Source: Advenella mimigardefordensis DPN7
GTDB taxonomy: Bacteria > Pseudomonadota > Gammaproteobacteria > Burkholderiales > Burkholderiaceae_B
Reading direction: 5' to 3'
Assembly: GCF_000521505.1 (NCBI RefSeq)
Contig: NZ_CP003915.1
Span: 310,001-374,000, forward strand
DNA: 64,000 nucleotides
Part shown: positions 28,347 through 37,101 of the stretch, one piece after another
Position numbering within the stretch: the first letter of the stretch is position 1
Layout of the letters: every line of letters starts with the position of its first letter
Program-made: the position numbers and the translations under genes
Notes under the pieces: model-generated
Database searches by the model: none
The model's input: the letters and a program-made list of their open reading frames with translations, nothing else
Told to the model about the DNA's origin: nothing

Positions 28347-28958
28347 TTAGATGCCAAGATCGGCGGACACCATGGGAATGACCGAGCCGATCAGCAGCAG
28401 TGCCATCACGATATTGAAGCCACGTTGCGTTGCCGGCGTGGTAAACAGGCGGCGCATCAGGGTGCCGCCAAACATCCACACACTGATACACAGCAGATTG
28501 ATAACGACGGCCAGCAGGGAGATTTGCAACAGCGTCAGCTGTCCGATATTGTCCGGTACATAGATGCTGAACATGCTGATCACCATGATCAGGGCCTTGG
28601 GATTGATCCACTGGAACAGCACGGCGTTCCAGAAGCCAAAAGGGGTGGCTTCGTTCTGAACGGAGAGCGGCGTGGGTGTAATCGAGGCAATTTTCCAGGC
28701 CAGCCACAGCAGGTAGGCCAGCGAGGCGATTTTCAGCAAATCAATCAGCCAGCCCGCGTGTTGCACCACCCAGTGCAGGCCAAAGGACATCAGCACGATC
28801 ATCAATCCCATGCCGGCGCTGATGCCCAGGCAGTGGGGAATGGTTCGGCGCACCCCGAAATTAACAGAAGAAGAAAGCAACATTAGGTTGTTGGGCCCCG
28901 GTGTTACCGAGGAGACGGCGATAAAAACGGCAAATGCCATGAGCATGGTGTAAGTCAT
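28347..28958 (-). CDS. LysE/RhtB family amino-acid exporter
   Basis: A 203-residue protein with six predicted helices and the family signature SSVTPGPNNLMLLSSSVNFG in the first helix region. Export of basic or neutral amino acids or derivatives from the cytosol is the family role. The start at 28958 gives a standard N-terminus (MTYTMLMAFAVFIAV); the longer frame to 29003 is unlikely. It is divergent from the adjacent MocR regulator, which is the probable controller. Confidence 0.88.
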   Translation of the reverse strand: MTYTMLMAFAVFIAVSSVTPGPNNLMLLSSSVNFGVRRTIPHCLGISAGMGLMIVLMSFGLHWVVQHAGWLIDLLKIASLAYLLWLAWKIASITPTPLSVQNEATPFGFWNAVLFQWINPKALIMVISMFSIYVPDNIGQLTLLQISLLAVVINLLCISVWMFGGTLMRRLFTTPATQRGFNIVMALLLIGSVIPMVSADLGI

Positions 28959-28967
28959 GAAAGTCTC

Positions 28968-29029
28968 GATACAGTTCTTGCGTGAACAGACACTATATGA
29001 CAAGATACCGGTACAGTACCGATACAGTT
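28968..29029 (+). promoter_or_regulatory. Three direct repeats GRTACAGTW, candidate MocR operator
   Basis: GATACAGTT at 28968, GGTACAGTA at 29010 and GATACAGTT at 29021, all in the same orientation in the 120-base divergent gap. The spacing is 42 and 11 bases, close to four and one helical turns. Direct-repeat binding is the known mode for MocR/GabR-type regulators. Function here is inferred. Confidence 0.5.
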
Positions 29030-29078
29030 ATAAGCTGTTTTTTCCTTCCTGTACTGCTGCTTTTACCGGAACAGACCT

Positions 29079-30662
29079 ATGACCAGTCAATCCAGTCCTT
29101 CTGTCCCTGCTCGATTGCTCAGGCGGCACGGCGCCAGCGATGCTCGGCATCATGATGCCTCGCCGCCTGCGCCCGCGCCTGCTGTGGTCGCAGAGGCCGC
29201 CAATCCCGCCAATTCCAGAGACGCCCTTAAGGAATCAGGCCAGCCGCAGCAGCAGGGGGCGCCGCTACTTGCCCATTGGCAACCGGTGCGATCCGGTTCG
29301 CTCACCCTGGTGGATCAGATCGTGGATCGATTCGTTGTTTGCATTGAACAGAATGTATTCAGACAGGGCAGTCGCCTGCCGTCAGTCCGGCTGCTGGCGC
29401 AGGAATTGAATGTCAGTCGCTATACGATAGTGGAGGCGTATGATCGTCTGGTGGCCACCAATCATATTACCGCCAACGCCCGCTCGGGCTATTTCGTTCA
29501 GCATAAAAAACAGCCGGCACGCGGAATCAAAAGCGGCGAAATCGCACCCCCACAGTCTCAGGACAGAATTGATGTGCCGTGGATTCTGAATCGCCTTTTC
29601 TCACAGCAAAACAACCTGGGTTTGAAGCAGGAGTGGCTGGATACCGAGATTGTCGCGCGCTCCATTCGCAAGGTGGCGCGCAAGATGCAACCGTCTGCGC
29701 TTATGTATGGCGAGCCGCTTGGCTTTGCGCCATTGCGTCAGACCATCATGGCCCAGCTGGCAGCGCAAGACCTGCATGTGCAGGCAGCAGGCGAGGTGCT
29801 GCTGACAACGGGTGTGACGCATTCGGTGGATCTGTTGATTCGTCAACTGGTTCGGCCGGGCGATTATGTGGTGGTTGAGGAACCGTGCTGGTTTGTTGTG
29901 TTTGCCTATTTGCGCATGGTCGGCGTGAACATTCTGACGGTGACGCGAACCCCGCAGGGCCCCGACACCGCGCAACTGGAGGCGCATTGTCGCAAACATA
30001 AGCCGGTTCTGTTTATCTGCAACAGCACGGTGCATAATCCTACCGGTTTTACCTTAAGTGCACGTGCCGCACATGACGTGCTGCGCCTGGCGCAGCAATA
30101 TGATATGTGGATTGTAGAAGACGATACCTATAGCGAACTGAGTGCCGGGCCGCCGCTGCGCATCAGCACGCTGGATCAATGCGAGCGGACCTTTCTGCTT
30201 GGTAACTATTCGAAGACGCTGGGTGCGGCGATGCGCGTGGGCTATATTGCCGGGCCTGCCACTATTCTGAGTGAAATAGCCATGCTCAAGTTACTTTCCG
30301 GCCTGTCTACCTCCAGCCTGAATGAGCGCGTGATTCACGAGATTATTCACGGCGGGCATTATCGCTCTTATATCGAAAGGCTGCGGCAACGCATCAATCG
30401 GGCTCGTACCCGGATGCTGGAGCGGCTGAGTGATCTTGGCTATCTGCTGATTCAGCCGCCGGCTGCCGGGCTGTTCCTCTGGCTGGATATGTCGCGTGAC
30501 GCCGAGCCACTGGCGCGTCAGTTGAATCAGCACGGCATTCCGGCTACGCCCGGTTCTCTGTTTTATCCTGATCAGCGCGTCAGCACGCATCTGCGTTTAT
30601 CTGTCAGCAGTTATGATCACCCGCATTTATGGGATCTGCTGGCAGCCTGGCGGTCGGCCTGA
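29079..30662 (+). CDS. MocR-type transcriptional regulator (GntR HTH + aminotransferase-like domain)
   Basis: A 527-residue protein. After an ~80-residue low-complexity Ala/Pro/Gln N-terminus comes a GntR winged helix (SRLPSVRLLAQELNVSRYTIVEAYDRL, residues ~105-130). A fold-type I PLP-dependent aminotransferase domain follows, with STVHNPTGFTLS, EDDTYSEL and the lysine-bearing NYSKTLGAAMRVGYIAGP. MocR proteins sense PLP or amino-acid derivatives and regulate neighbouring transport or metabolism genes. The divergent LysE-type exporter is the likely target. Confidence 0.9.
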   Translation: MTSQSSPSVPARLLRRHGASDARHHDASPPAPAPAVVAEAANPANSRDALKESGQPQQQGAPLLAHWQPVRSGSLTLVDQIVDRFVVCIEQNVFRQGSRLPSVRLLAQELNVSRYTIVEAYDRLVATNHITANARSGYFVQHKKQPARGIKSGEIAPPQSQDRIDVPWILNRLFSQQNNLGLKQEWLDTEIVARSIRKVARKMQPSALMYGEPLGFAPLRQTIMAQLAAQDLHVQAAGEVLLTTGVTHSVDLLIRQLVRPGDYVVVEEPCWFVVFAYLRMVGVNILTVTRTPQGPDTAQLEAHCRKHKPVLFICNSTVHNPTGFTLSARAAHDVLRLAQQYDMWIVEDDTYSELSAGPPLRISTLDQCERTFLLGNYSKTLGAAMRVGYIAGPATILSEIAMLKLLSGLSTSSLNERVIHEIIHGGHYRSYIERLRQRINRARTRMLERLSDLGYLLIQPPAAGLFLWLDMSRDAEPLARQLNQHGIPATPGSLFYPDQRVSTHLRLSVSSYDHPHLWDLLAAWRSA

Positions 30663-30690
30663 TCCGGGGCAGGCGGAGTAATGATCTGGT

Positions 30691-31020
30691 TCAGGCATCA
30701 TGTACCGGCGCAGTGGCCGCATGATGTCTGACCGTGTCGGCGGCCTGTTTGGCACCATTGGGGTCCGCATAGAGCGGGCTGCTGCCGATGATTTGACCAT
30801 TGGCCGCTTTCAGATTGAAATAGGATTTGCCGTTGGCGGATTTTTCAAAGGCGTAGCGGCTCTCCGTTCCTGCATTCTTGCGAACAGACTCAATACCATT
30901 CCTGGCCGAGGCAAGGGTTGTATAGGTTTCGCTTCTGAGGACAGATAAGCCATCTGCTGCACGCAGAGAAAAATAAAACTGGCCATCCACGGATTTTTTG
31001 AGTTGGAAAGAAGCAGACAT
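30691..31020 (-). CDS. YegP family protein (two DUF1508 repeats)
   Basis: A 109-residue protein built from two ~48-residue DUF1508 repeats: QFYFSLRAADG...TYTTLASARNGIESVRKNA and KSYFNLKAANGQII...YADPNGAKQAADTVRHHA. Each forms a small beta-alpha unit. YegP-like proteins are widespread and of unknown function. The start at 31020 gives MSASFQL; the longer frame adds a non-conserved tail. It is convergent with the MocR gene, 28 bases apart. Confidence 0.85.
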   Translation of the reverse strand: MSASFQLKKSVDGQFYFSLRAADGLSVLRSETYTTLASARNGIESVRKNAGTESRYAFEKSANGKSYFNLKAANGQIIGSSPLYADPNGAKQAADTVRHHAATAPVHDA

Positions 31021-31229
31021 AACGATGAATTTCCTTGCAAGTGTAATTGAATAAATACCGCATGAAAGAAACCGCCAGCAAAAGCATACTGCAAATTGAT
31101 GCAATAGAAAACGAAATAATGCGCCCGGCTTGCCTGGCACGAGGGGAGCCGTGGAGCAAGACGGTGGTCACCACGTCCATACGTTCGCACTGCTTACGAT
31201 CGCTGTTGCTGTGACTCGCGCTTGTCGAA

Positions 31230-32957
31230 TTAGTTTTGCTCGGGATCGACCTGCTGGGGCGCTGTTTGCGCTGGCGCTTGTTGTGCCGGTGCTGTCTGAT
31301 CGGGTGTTGTCTGATCGGGTGCTGTCTGATCGGGTACTGTTTGTTCGGGTACTGTTTGTTCGGAGCCTTCCTGTTCCGGTGCTGTCAGAGCGGGCGCCGC
31401 CTGATCAGATGCCTCCTGATCAGGTCTTGTCGTGTCCGGCGCCTGTGACGCAGGCGGTGGCGTCAGTTGCCTGATCTGTAATTCAGCGGCGGCTGCGCGT
31501 GTTTGTACGGCATCGATAAACGCTTTCGGCTCGAACTGTTCGCCATTCATTTCAATTGTGTTGGCAGTGGCCAGCGATGGCTTGCCTTCAATGTCAACGT
31601 TCAGGCCAATCTGGTTTTGCCTGCGATACAGTAACTGGTTTTTGACCAGGATATCAATCATTGTGTCCAGCTTTTCTGCCGCTGTGGGCCCGGACGTGGA
31701 GTCGGCTGAGGCCAGCGCTTCGGGTATGAGTTGTTTGATGCGATCTTCCACCGCGGCAGGCATGGCCTGATCTGCCTGCAACTGCATGCTGACTGAGCGC
31801 AGCGCATTGAACAGCAGGGCGTTGGGATTATTGCCGAATTGGGATAGCAGGGGAACCGGGTTGTTCAGACCCACGTTGAGGGTGGCAGTTGCAGCGCCTT
31901 CCGGCAGGGTCCAGGTGATGGGGCCGACAGTGAGTTCAGGCTTGCCCGATAGCATCAGATCCAGACTGGCCAGTAACGTGGTCCATTGCTGTGGTTCGGT
32001 AGCGGCGCCGGGCTGGCCGGCATTGAGTAACTGTTGCCACGCCTGTGTCATAAACTGTATTGTGCCGTCACGATCCAGGCCGGAGGCCGATACGCCATAT
32101 TGCAGCTTGCCAATATCGGTGCCATTGATGCGGATGTTGTTCAATACGGTATTTTGTTGCAGCGCCAGCAGATTGTCCTGGGTATCTGCCGTTGAATCGG
32201 TTTGATAATGGTCAATTTCCAGTCTGGCATTGTCACTGGCAAGCGAGAAAGCTGCCAACGTTGATTGCTGGCGCCATAACGGGTTGTTTGTATCACGCCC
32301 TTCATAATGGGACGACAAGGCAAGATCCCGGAAAATCACGGTGCTGGTGCCATTGGCCGTTTCTGGCGGGGTCACCTGTATCAATGGCATGTTTGCCGAA
32401 AACTGAGCGGCACGGACGGTTGCATCAACCGAGCCTTCAAAGTTCATGCCATCAAAATGCAGTTGCCCGTCCCGGGTATTATTGAACGCCAGCGAGGCTA
32501 CGCGTCCGTGATACTGTGTCTGTCCGTCAAGATGGGTGGTGAGCATCAGTTCCAGCGGTGGCTGGCCCTGGCTCAGTTCGTACAGTCTTGCGGTTTTTTC
32601 GTTGTTGATCAGTGTAACGTGGCTCAGCGCCCTGACAGGTTGCAGCTTGCCCTCCTGCAGGCGGGATAAGGGCAGGGGGCCGTGCTCTACCTGCACGTTG
32701 AAGTCCAGCGAATGCGATTGCCCGGCATTGTCCATGCGCAGGGTCAGAATATAAGTGGATGAAAACAGGCCGGCATCTTTCTTCTCGGAGGACACCTGCA
32801 CCGGCAGCCCGTTGCTGCGCAGTTGGGCATTGATGTCCTGTGTGCGGCGGATGACCTGTTCGTCCACCTGTGTGCCGCTATACCAGGTGCCACCGAAGTA
32901 GCCCAGTATAACCAGCAGCACAACGGCAGCCAGAGTCTTGCTGATTTTTTTGCCCAT
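31230..32957 (-). CDS. YdgA-like DUF945 periplasmic/inner-membrane protein with Pro/Gln repeat tail
   Basis: About 575 residues: one N-terminal helix (TLAAVVLLVILGYFGGTWY), then a large YdgA/DUF945-type domain up to about residue 505, and a C-terminal tail of ~60 residues rich in Pro, Gln, Thr and Ala. The tail is built of 5-residue units such as TVPEQ, TVPDQ and TAPDQ encoded by 15-bp repeats. The body is likely periplasmic. The start MGKKISK at 32957 is preferred over the upstream ATG. Function is not established. Confidence 0.8.
   Translation of the reverse strand: MGKKISKTLAAVVLLVILGYFGGTWYSGTQVDEQVIRRTQDINAQLRSNGLPVQVSSEKKDAGLFSSTYILTLRMDNAGQSHSLDFNVQVEHGPLPLSRLQEGKLQPVRALSHVTLINNEKTARLYELSQGQPPLELMLTTHLDGQTQYHGRVASLAFNNTRDGQLHFDGMNFEGSVDATVRAAQFSANMPLIQVTPPETANGTSTVIFRDLALSSHYEGRDTNNPLWRQQSTLAAFSLASDNARLEIDHYQTDSTADTQDNLLALQQNTVLNNIRINGTDIGKLQYGVSASGLDRDGTIQFMTQAWQQLLNAGQPGAATEPQQWTTLLASLDLMLSGKPELTVGPITWTLPEGAATATLNVGLNNPVPLLSQFGNNPNALLFNALRSVSMQLQADQAMPAAVEDRIKQLIPEALASADSTSGPTAAEKLDTMIDILVKNQLLYRRQNQIGLNVDIEGKPSLATANTIEMNGEQFEPKAFIDAVQTRAAAAELQIRQLTPPPASQAPDTTRPDQEASDQAAPALTAPEQEGSEQTVPEQTVPDQTAPDQTTPDQTAPAQQAPAQTAPQQVDPEQN
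31289..31363 (-). repeat. 15-bp tandem repeats in the DUF945 gene
   Basis: At least five adjoining 15-base units: GTGCTGTCTGATCGG, GTGTTGTCTGATCGG, GTGCTGTCTGATCGG, then two GTACTGTTTGTTCGG. On the minus strand they encode the pentapeptide repeats of the Pro/Gln tail. More degenerate units extend on both sides. Confidence 0.88.
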
Positions 32958-33103
32958 GATATCTGTGATGTACAGCATTTATGATGCTGCTGCATGCCCC
33001 AATGAGTTTAATATTCCGTTCACCCGATTGCAGGCGTAATGTTGCGGAATGTAATATGTGGCCTGCGGGAAAGTGCCCGAATGAAACTGTGGATGGATTG
33101 TAA

Positions 33104-33607
33104 ATGAAAAAAGTCTACCTTGCCGGATTTGATGTATTTCGGCCGGATGCGGTCAGCTATGGTCAGTGGCTCAAGGCGCTATGCGTGCAGCATGGCTTTG
33201 CCGGACTCTATCCGCTGGATAATGCTGCCCCTGAGGGGTTGAGCGGCGCAGCCCTGGCTGACTGGATTTACCGTGCCAATATTGCGCTGATCGAACAGGC
33301 CGATTGTGTCATGGCCAATCTGAATCCGTTCCGTGGCCTGGAACCGGATTCCGGCACGGTGTTTGAGGTCGGCTATGCCGTAGCAAAGGGCAAGCCCGTA
33401 TGGGTCTATACCGAACAAACAGCGTCGCTGGTGGCGCAGGCTGGCGTACAAACGCAGGACGGGCGGGTTGTAGATGCGCAGGGCTATACCGTAGAGGATT
33501 TCGGGATGAACCTGAATTTGATGATTGCCTGCAGCACAAACAGAGTGCTGGGCGATGCACAGATCTGCCTGCAGGCGATGCAGGCACAGCAGGCAGGCTC
33601 GGATTAA
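33104..33607 (+). CDS. Nucleoside 2-deoxyribosyltransferase family protein
   Basis: A 167-residue Rossmann-like protein. It opens with KKVYLAGFDVF (the first strand and nucleotide-binding loop of the family) and contains EQADCVMANLNPFRGLEPDSGTVFEVGYAVAKGKPVWVY. The Asp and Glu in the PDSGTVFE segment correspond to the catalytic and substrate-binding positions. The enzyme exchanges bases on deoxyribonucleosides or, in relatives, hydrolyses modified nucleotides. Length is normal for the family (~150-170). Confidence 0.85.
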   Translation: MKKVYLAGFDVFRPDAVSYGQWLKALCVQHGFAGLYPLDNAAPEGLSGAALADWIYRANIALIEQADCVMANLNPFRGLEPDSGTVFEVGYAVAKGKPVWVYTEQTASLVAQAGVQTQDGRVVDAQGYTVEDFGMNLNLMIACSTNRVLGDAQICLQAMQAQQAGSD

Positions 33608-33679
33608 TGCGGGTGGCGGGCCACATCATGTTGTATCGCGGTCCGCTTGCTGTTGGTTTGTTTTTGTTATGGGCAGCCG

Positions 33680-34189
33680 TTACTTGCCGGCTTTGCGCTT
33701 CGCCTTCTTTTTCTCGGGCAGGGCCAGCATGGTGCCGCGGCAAATCGCCGCACCGCAAAGGCACTTATATTCTTCACGCAAGGTCTTGGTGATTTTGCCG
33801 TCCATGATTAACCCGTAATCATAAAACAGTTCTTCACCCTTCAGAATATCGCGAATGGCATAGATATAAACCCGTTTGCCGCCGCTGCCTTCCTGCGTTT
33901 CGCAATTGGGATCGCAACCGTGATTAATCCAGCGCGAGTCGTTGCCACCATCGCCACCATTAATGATTTTGCCACTGCTGGTGGAGAAAAAGAAAGTATG
34001 GAACGGATCATCCGGATTGACCGGATGCATATCATCGGCCTGTTTGGGCGTGATGCGCTTGCCTGTGTATTCAATAATGCGCGTGCCTTGCGGTATGTTG
34101 CGGGCGGCAAAAACACCATTGCCGTGCAGCGAAGATTTGCGCACAACATGCCAGGCCGGATTGGCGATATTTTTCTTTTTTTCAATCAT
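33680..34189 (-). CDS. SET domain protein (lysine methyltransferase-like)
   Basis: A 169-residue single SET domain. It has HGNGVFAARNIPQGTRIIEYTG at residues 22-43, the pseudoknot WINHGCDPNCET at about 88-99, GEELFYDYG near 124-132 and a post-SET-like CLCGAAICRGTML, then a Lys-rich end. SET proteins transfer methyl from SAM to protein lysine. The start ATG overlaps the panB stop (ATGA), so the two are cotranslated, although no functional link with pantothenate synthesis is known. The protein substrate in bacteria is unknown. Confidence 0.86.
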   Translation of the reverse strand: MIEKKKNIANPAWHVVRKSSLHGNGVFAARNIPQGTRIIEYTGKRITPKQADDMHPVNPDDPFHTFFFSTSSGKIINGGDGGNDSRWINHGCDPNCETQEGSGGKRVYIYAIRDILKGEELFYDYGLIMDGKITKTLREEYKCLCGAAICRGTMLALPEKKKAKRKAGK

Positions 34190-35010
34190 TTTTTCTTAAC
34201 GCCAAAGCAATGGTCCAGCGTAGGGAAGGTGCCTTCGCGCACCTCAGTGGCGTAGGCTGCGACGCCTTCGCGGATTGCCGCCTGAACGTCGGAGAACTGA
34301 CGCGCGAATTTCGGAATGCGGTTGGGCGTGAGGTTGAAAATATCTTCAGCCACCAGAATCTGGCCGTCACATTCGGGCGACGCGCCAATCCCAATGGTAG
34401 GAATGCTCAGCGCCTGTGTAATACGGCGCGCCAGCGGCTCTGCGGTGCCTTCGATCACCACGGCGAAGGCGCCGGCCTGTTCCTGAGACAGCGCATCCTG
34501 GTAAATGATTTCGGCGGCTTCATCTGACATACCCTGGGCTTTGAAACCACCCATGGTGTTCAGGTACTGAGGCATCAGGCCGATGTGGGCCAGCACGGGA
34601 ATGCCGCGGTCCACCAAAAAACGTGTGGTCGCTGCCAGTGGCGTGCCGCCTTCGTATTTAACGGCATCGGCACCGGATTCCTTAAGCAGGAATGCCGCAT
34701 TGCGAAAAGCCTGTTCGGGCGATTCCTGATAGCTGCCAAAAGGCATGTCTACGACAACACAGACGTTCTGGGTGGAGCGCACCACCGCCCGTGCATGGGC
34801 GGCCATCTGCTCCAGTGTGATGGCCAGCGTGTTTTCCATGTTGTAACCGACCATCGCAGTGGAGTCGCCGATGAGGATCATGTCCAGATACTCGTCCAGC
34901 ACCCGGGCAAAGGGGGCGGTATAGGATGTGAGCGAGACGATTTTTTTCTGATTCTTATAGGCCCGCAATTGCGGGACGGTAATCCGTTTTGCTGTGGTAT
35001 GCACACTCAT
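34186..35010 (-). CDS. panB: 3-methyl-2-oxobutanoate hydroxymethyltransferase
   Basis: A 274-residue TIM-barrel enzyme adding hydroxymethyl from methylene-tetrahydrofolate to 3-methyl-2-oxobutanoate to make ketopantoate (pantothenate/CoA pathway). Recognised by DMILIGDSTAMVGYN, VVVDMPFGSYQESP, VKYEGG, HIGLMPQ and GIGASPECDGQILVAEDI, with the catalytic Glu (VIEGT) at its usual place. Start MSVHTTAKRI at 35010. No panC follows; instead the SET gene overlaps its end. Confidence 0.95.
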   Translation of the reverse strand: MSVHTTAKRITVPQLRAYKNQKKIVSLTSYTAPFARVLDEYLDMILIGDSTAMVGYNMENTLAITLEQMAAHARAVVRSTQNVCVVVDMPFGSYQESPEQAFRNAAFLLKESGADAVKYEGGTPLAATTRFLVDRGIPVLAHIGLMPQYLNTMGGFKAQGMSDEAAEIIYQDALSQEQAGAFAVVIEGTAEPLARRITQALSIPTIGIGASPECDGQILVAEDIFNLTPNRIPKFARQFSDVQAAIREGVAAYATEVREGTFPTLDHCFGVKKK

Positions 35011-35164
35011 CAAAAGCACCTTTCTTGAAATACGGCTGGCCGTCTGCGGCCACATGGCGAAGCGGTAAGTTTACCGTGTAATCGCGCGATTTCTGTCAGT
35101 ACAGTACAAAAAGGATATTATTTAAGTTTCTATGAAAACCCCGTCAGTTAGTTGGATTTGAATA

Positions 35165-36919
35165 ATGAATACACCCCAGAATGAGTCGCCTGCCTTCAAT
35201 GGTGCCCGGTTAATGCTTGAAACCCTGATCGCAAACGGGGTTGACACCATTTTTGGCTATCCCGGGGGCGCGGTCTTGCCGCTGTACGATGCCCTGTACT
35301 CCGAGCCGCGTATTCATCATGTACTGGTGCGCCATGAGCAGGCCGCCATGCATGCGGCCGAGGGCTATGCGCGCTCTACTGGCAGGCCCGGCGTGGTGCT
35401 GGTTACCTCCGGCCCGGGCATGGCCAATACTACTTCGGGATTGCTTGATGCCTTATGTGATTCCATTCCGGTCCTGTGTATCAGCGGCCAGGTGGCCACC
35501 AGCGCCATTGGCACCGATGCCTTCCAGGAGTGCGATGCGGTGGGTATTTCCCGGCCGGTCACGAAATGGAATGCCCAGATCAAGCGGGTGGAAGACGTTG
35601 CAGCCATGACCGCCAAGGCTTATAACATGACGGCGGCGGGTCGGCCTGGACCGGTACTCATCGATTTTCCCAAGGATATCCAGATGGCGCAGGCGCCGCA
35701 GGAACAGGAAGGGGACGTGATCGAGCCTGCTGTTAATACGGCCGGCCAAATGACCTCTTCAGTCATGCAGGCGGCCATCAAACGTGCTGCTTCGCTTATC
35801 GCCAACGCCAAGCGCCCGGTGTTTTATGGCGGTGGCGGTCTGATCAACTCCGGGCCGGATGCTTGTGAAGTGTTCTCCAATCTGGTGAGTTATACCGGGG
35901 CGCCATGCACGCTCACGCTGATGGGACTGGGCGCTTTTCCGGCCAACGACAAACAGTTCGTGGGCATGCTGGGCATGCATGGCACGCTGGAGGCCAATCT
36001 GGCCATGCATCACGCTGATCTGATCGTGTGTATCGGTGCGCGTTTTGATGATCGTATTACCGGCCGACTGTCTGATTTCTGTCCGCATGCCGTCAAGATT
36101 CATCTGGATATCGATCCGGCCTCTATCGATAAAGTGGTACGGGCCGACGTGGCGCTGGTGGGTGATTGTTATCCGGTGCTCAAGTCGCTGTTCAATGAGG
36201 TCAAGATGCTGGAGCGTGAGCCTGGTTTGATTGATGACTGGTGGACGCGCATTGAAAAATGGCGCGGCGCCAACTGCCTTGCCTTCACGCCATCAGACGA
36301 TGTGATTCTGCCGCAGCATCTGCTGGCAACGGTTAATGACCTGATCGATGGTCGCGACGTGATTGTGAGTACCGACGTGGGTCAGCACCAGATGTGGGCC
36401 GCGCAGTATCTAAAATTTCGTGAACCTAATCGCTGGCTGACTTCCGGTGGTGCAGGAACGATGGGTTATGGTGTGCCTGCTGCGATTGGCGCGCAAGTGG
36501 GCAATCCGGATTCATTAGTGGTTTGCATCAGTGGCGATGCTTCTGTGCTTATGAATATCCAGGAATTGTCGACAGCGATTCAGCATGAAACACCCATCAA
36601 GGTGATTCTGTGCAACAACCGTCATATGGGCATGGTTCGGCAGTGGCAGGAGCTGATTCACGAAGGGCGCTATAGCCACAGCTATAACGCGTCCATTCCC
36701 GATTTCGTCGCGCTGGCCACGGCCTTTGGCTGGGGCGCCGCCACGGTGTCTGATCCGCTGCAGCTGGAAGATGCCATTCGTGATTGCTTTGATTACGACG
36801 GCCCTTATTTCCTGAATGTGGAAGTGCAGCCTCAGGAAAACTGCTTCCCCATGATGCCGGCGGGCTATGGGCATCAACAGGTGATGTTGTCTGAGGATAC
36901 GTGGTACGTGGAAGAGTAA
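35165..36919 (+). CDS. Acetolactate synthase large subunit (TPP-dependent)
   Basis: A 584-residue enzyme with the three TPP-enzyme domains. GYPGGAVLPLYDAL and RHEQAAMHAAEGYAR (catalytic Glu) are in the N-terminal domain, IGARFDDRITGRL is in the central FAD-binding region, and the TPP-binding SGDASVLMNIQEL ... NNRHMGMVRQWQEL is in the C-terminal domain. This matches the biosynthetic acetolactate synthase III/I class. No small regulatory subunit gene is nearby, so another locus must supply it if needed. It is divergent from panB, whose substrate lies downstream of acetolactate. Confidence 0.9.
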   Translation: MNTPQNESPAFNGARLMLETLIANGVDTIFGYPGGAVLPLYDALYSEPRIHHVLVRHEQAAMHAAEGYARSTGRPGVVLVTSGPGMANTTSGLLDALCDSIPVLCISGQVATSAIGTDAFQECDAVGISRPVTKWNAQIKRVEDVAAMTAKAYNMTAAGRPGPVLIDFPKDIQMAQAPQEQEGDVIEPAVNTAGQMTSSVMQAAIKRAASLIANAKRPVFYGGGGLINSGPDACEVFSNLVSYTGAPCTLTLMGLGAFPANDKQFVGMLGMHGTLEANLAMHHADLIVCIGARFDDRITGRLSDFCPHAVKIHLDIDPASIDKVVRADVALVGDCYPVLKSLFNEVKMLEREPGLIDDWWTRIEKWRGANCLAFTPSDDVILPQHLLATVNDLIDGRDVIVSTDVGQHQMWAAQYLKFREPNRWLTSGGAGTMGYGVPAAIGAQVGNPDSLVVCISGDASVLMNIQELSTAIQHETPIKVILCNNRHMGMVRQWQELIHEGRYSHSYNASIPDFVALATAFGWGAATVSDPLQLEDAIRDCFDYDGPYFLNVEVQPQENCFPMMPAGYGHQQVMLSEDTWYVEE

Positions 36920-36946
36920 GCGGGGCGGTTTGTCCTGTTCGAAACG

Positions 36947-36980
36947 AAGCCCGGTCGCTGGTATGGCCGGGCTTTTGTTT
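36947..36980 (+). terminator. Rho-independent terminator after acetolactate synthase
   Basis: AAGCCCGG and CCGGGCTT form an 8-bp stem with a 12-base loop, followed by TTGTTTT. It lies 27 bases after the stop. Confidence 0.85.
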
Positions 36981-37074
36981 TGGTGGCGCACACTTGCTGC
37001 TGGGCATTGTGACATTTTTCGAGTGGGTTCATATCATGGAATTTGCATAATTTATATAATTTATCTATTTTGTG

Positions 37075-37080
37075 TATAAT
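37075..37080 (+). promoter_or_regulatory. -10 element TATAAT of the Phd-zeta operon
   Basis: A perfect TATAAT lies 21 bases before the antitoxin start; a second TATAAT (37055-37060) lies upstream in the same AT-rich stretch. No good -35 match is visible, so autoregulated or activated transcription is possible. Confidence 0.45.
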
Positions 37081-37101
37081 AGCAGGACTGAGGAGAAGTC
37101 C

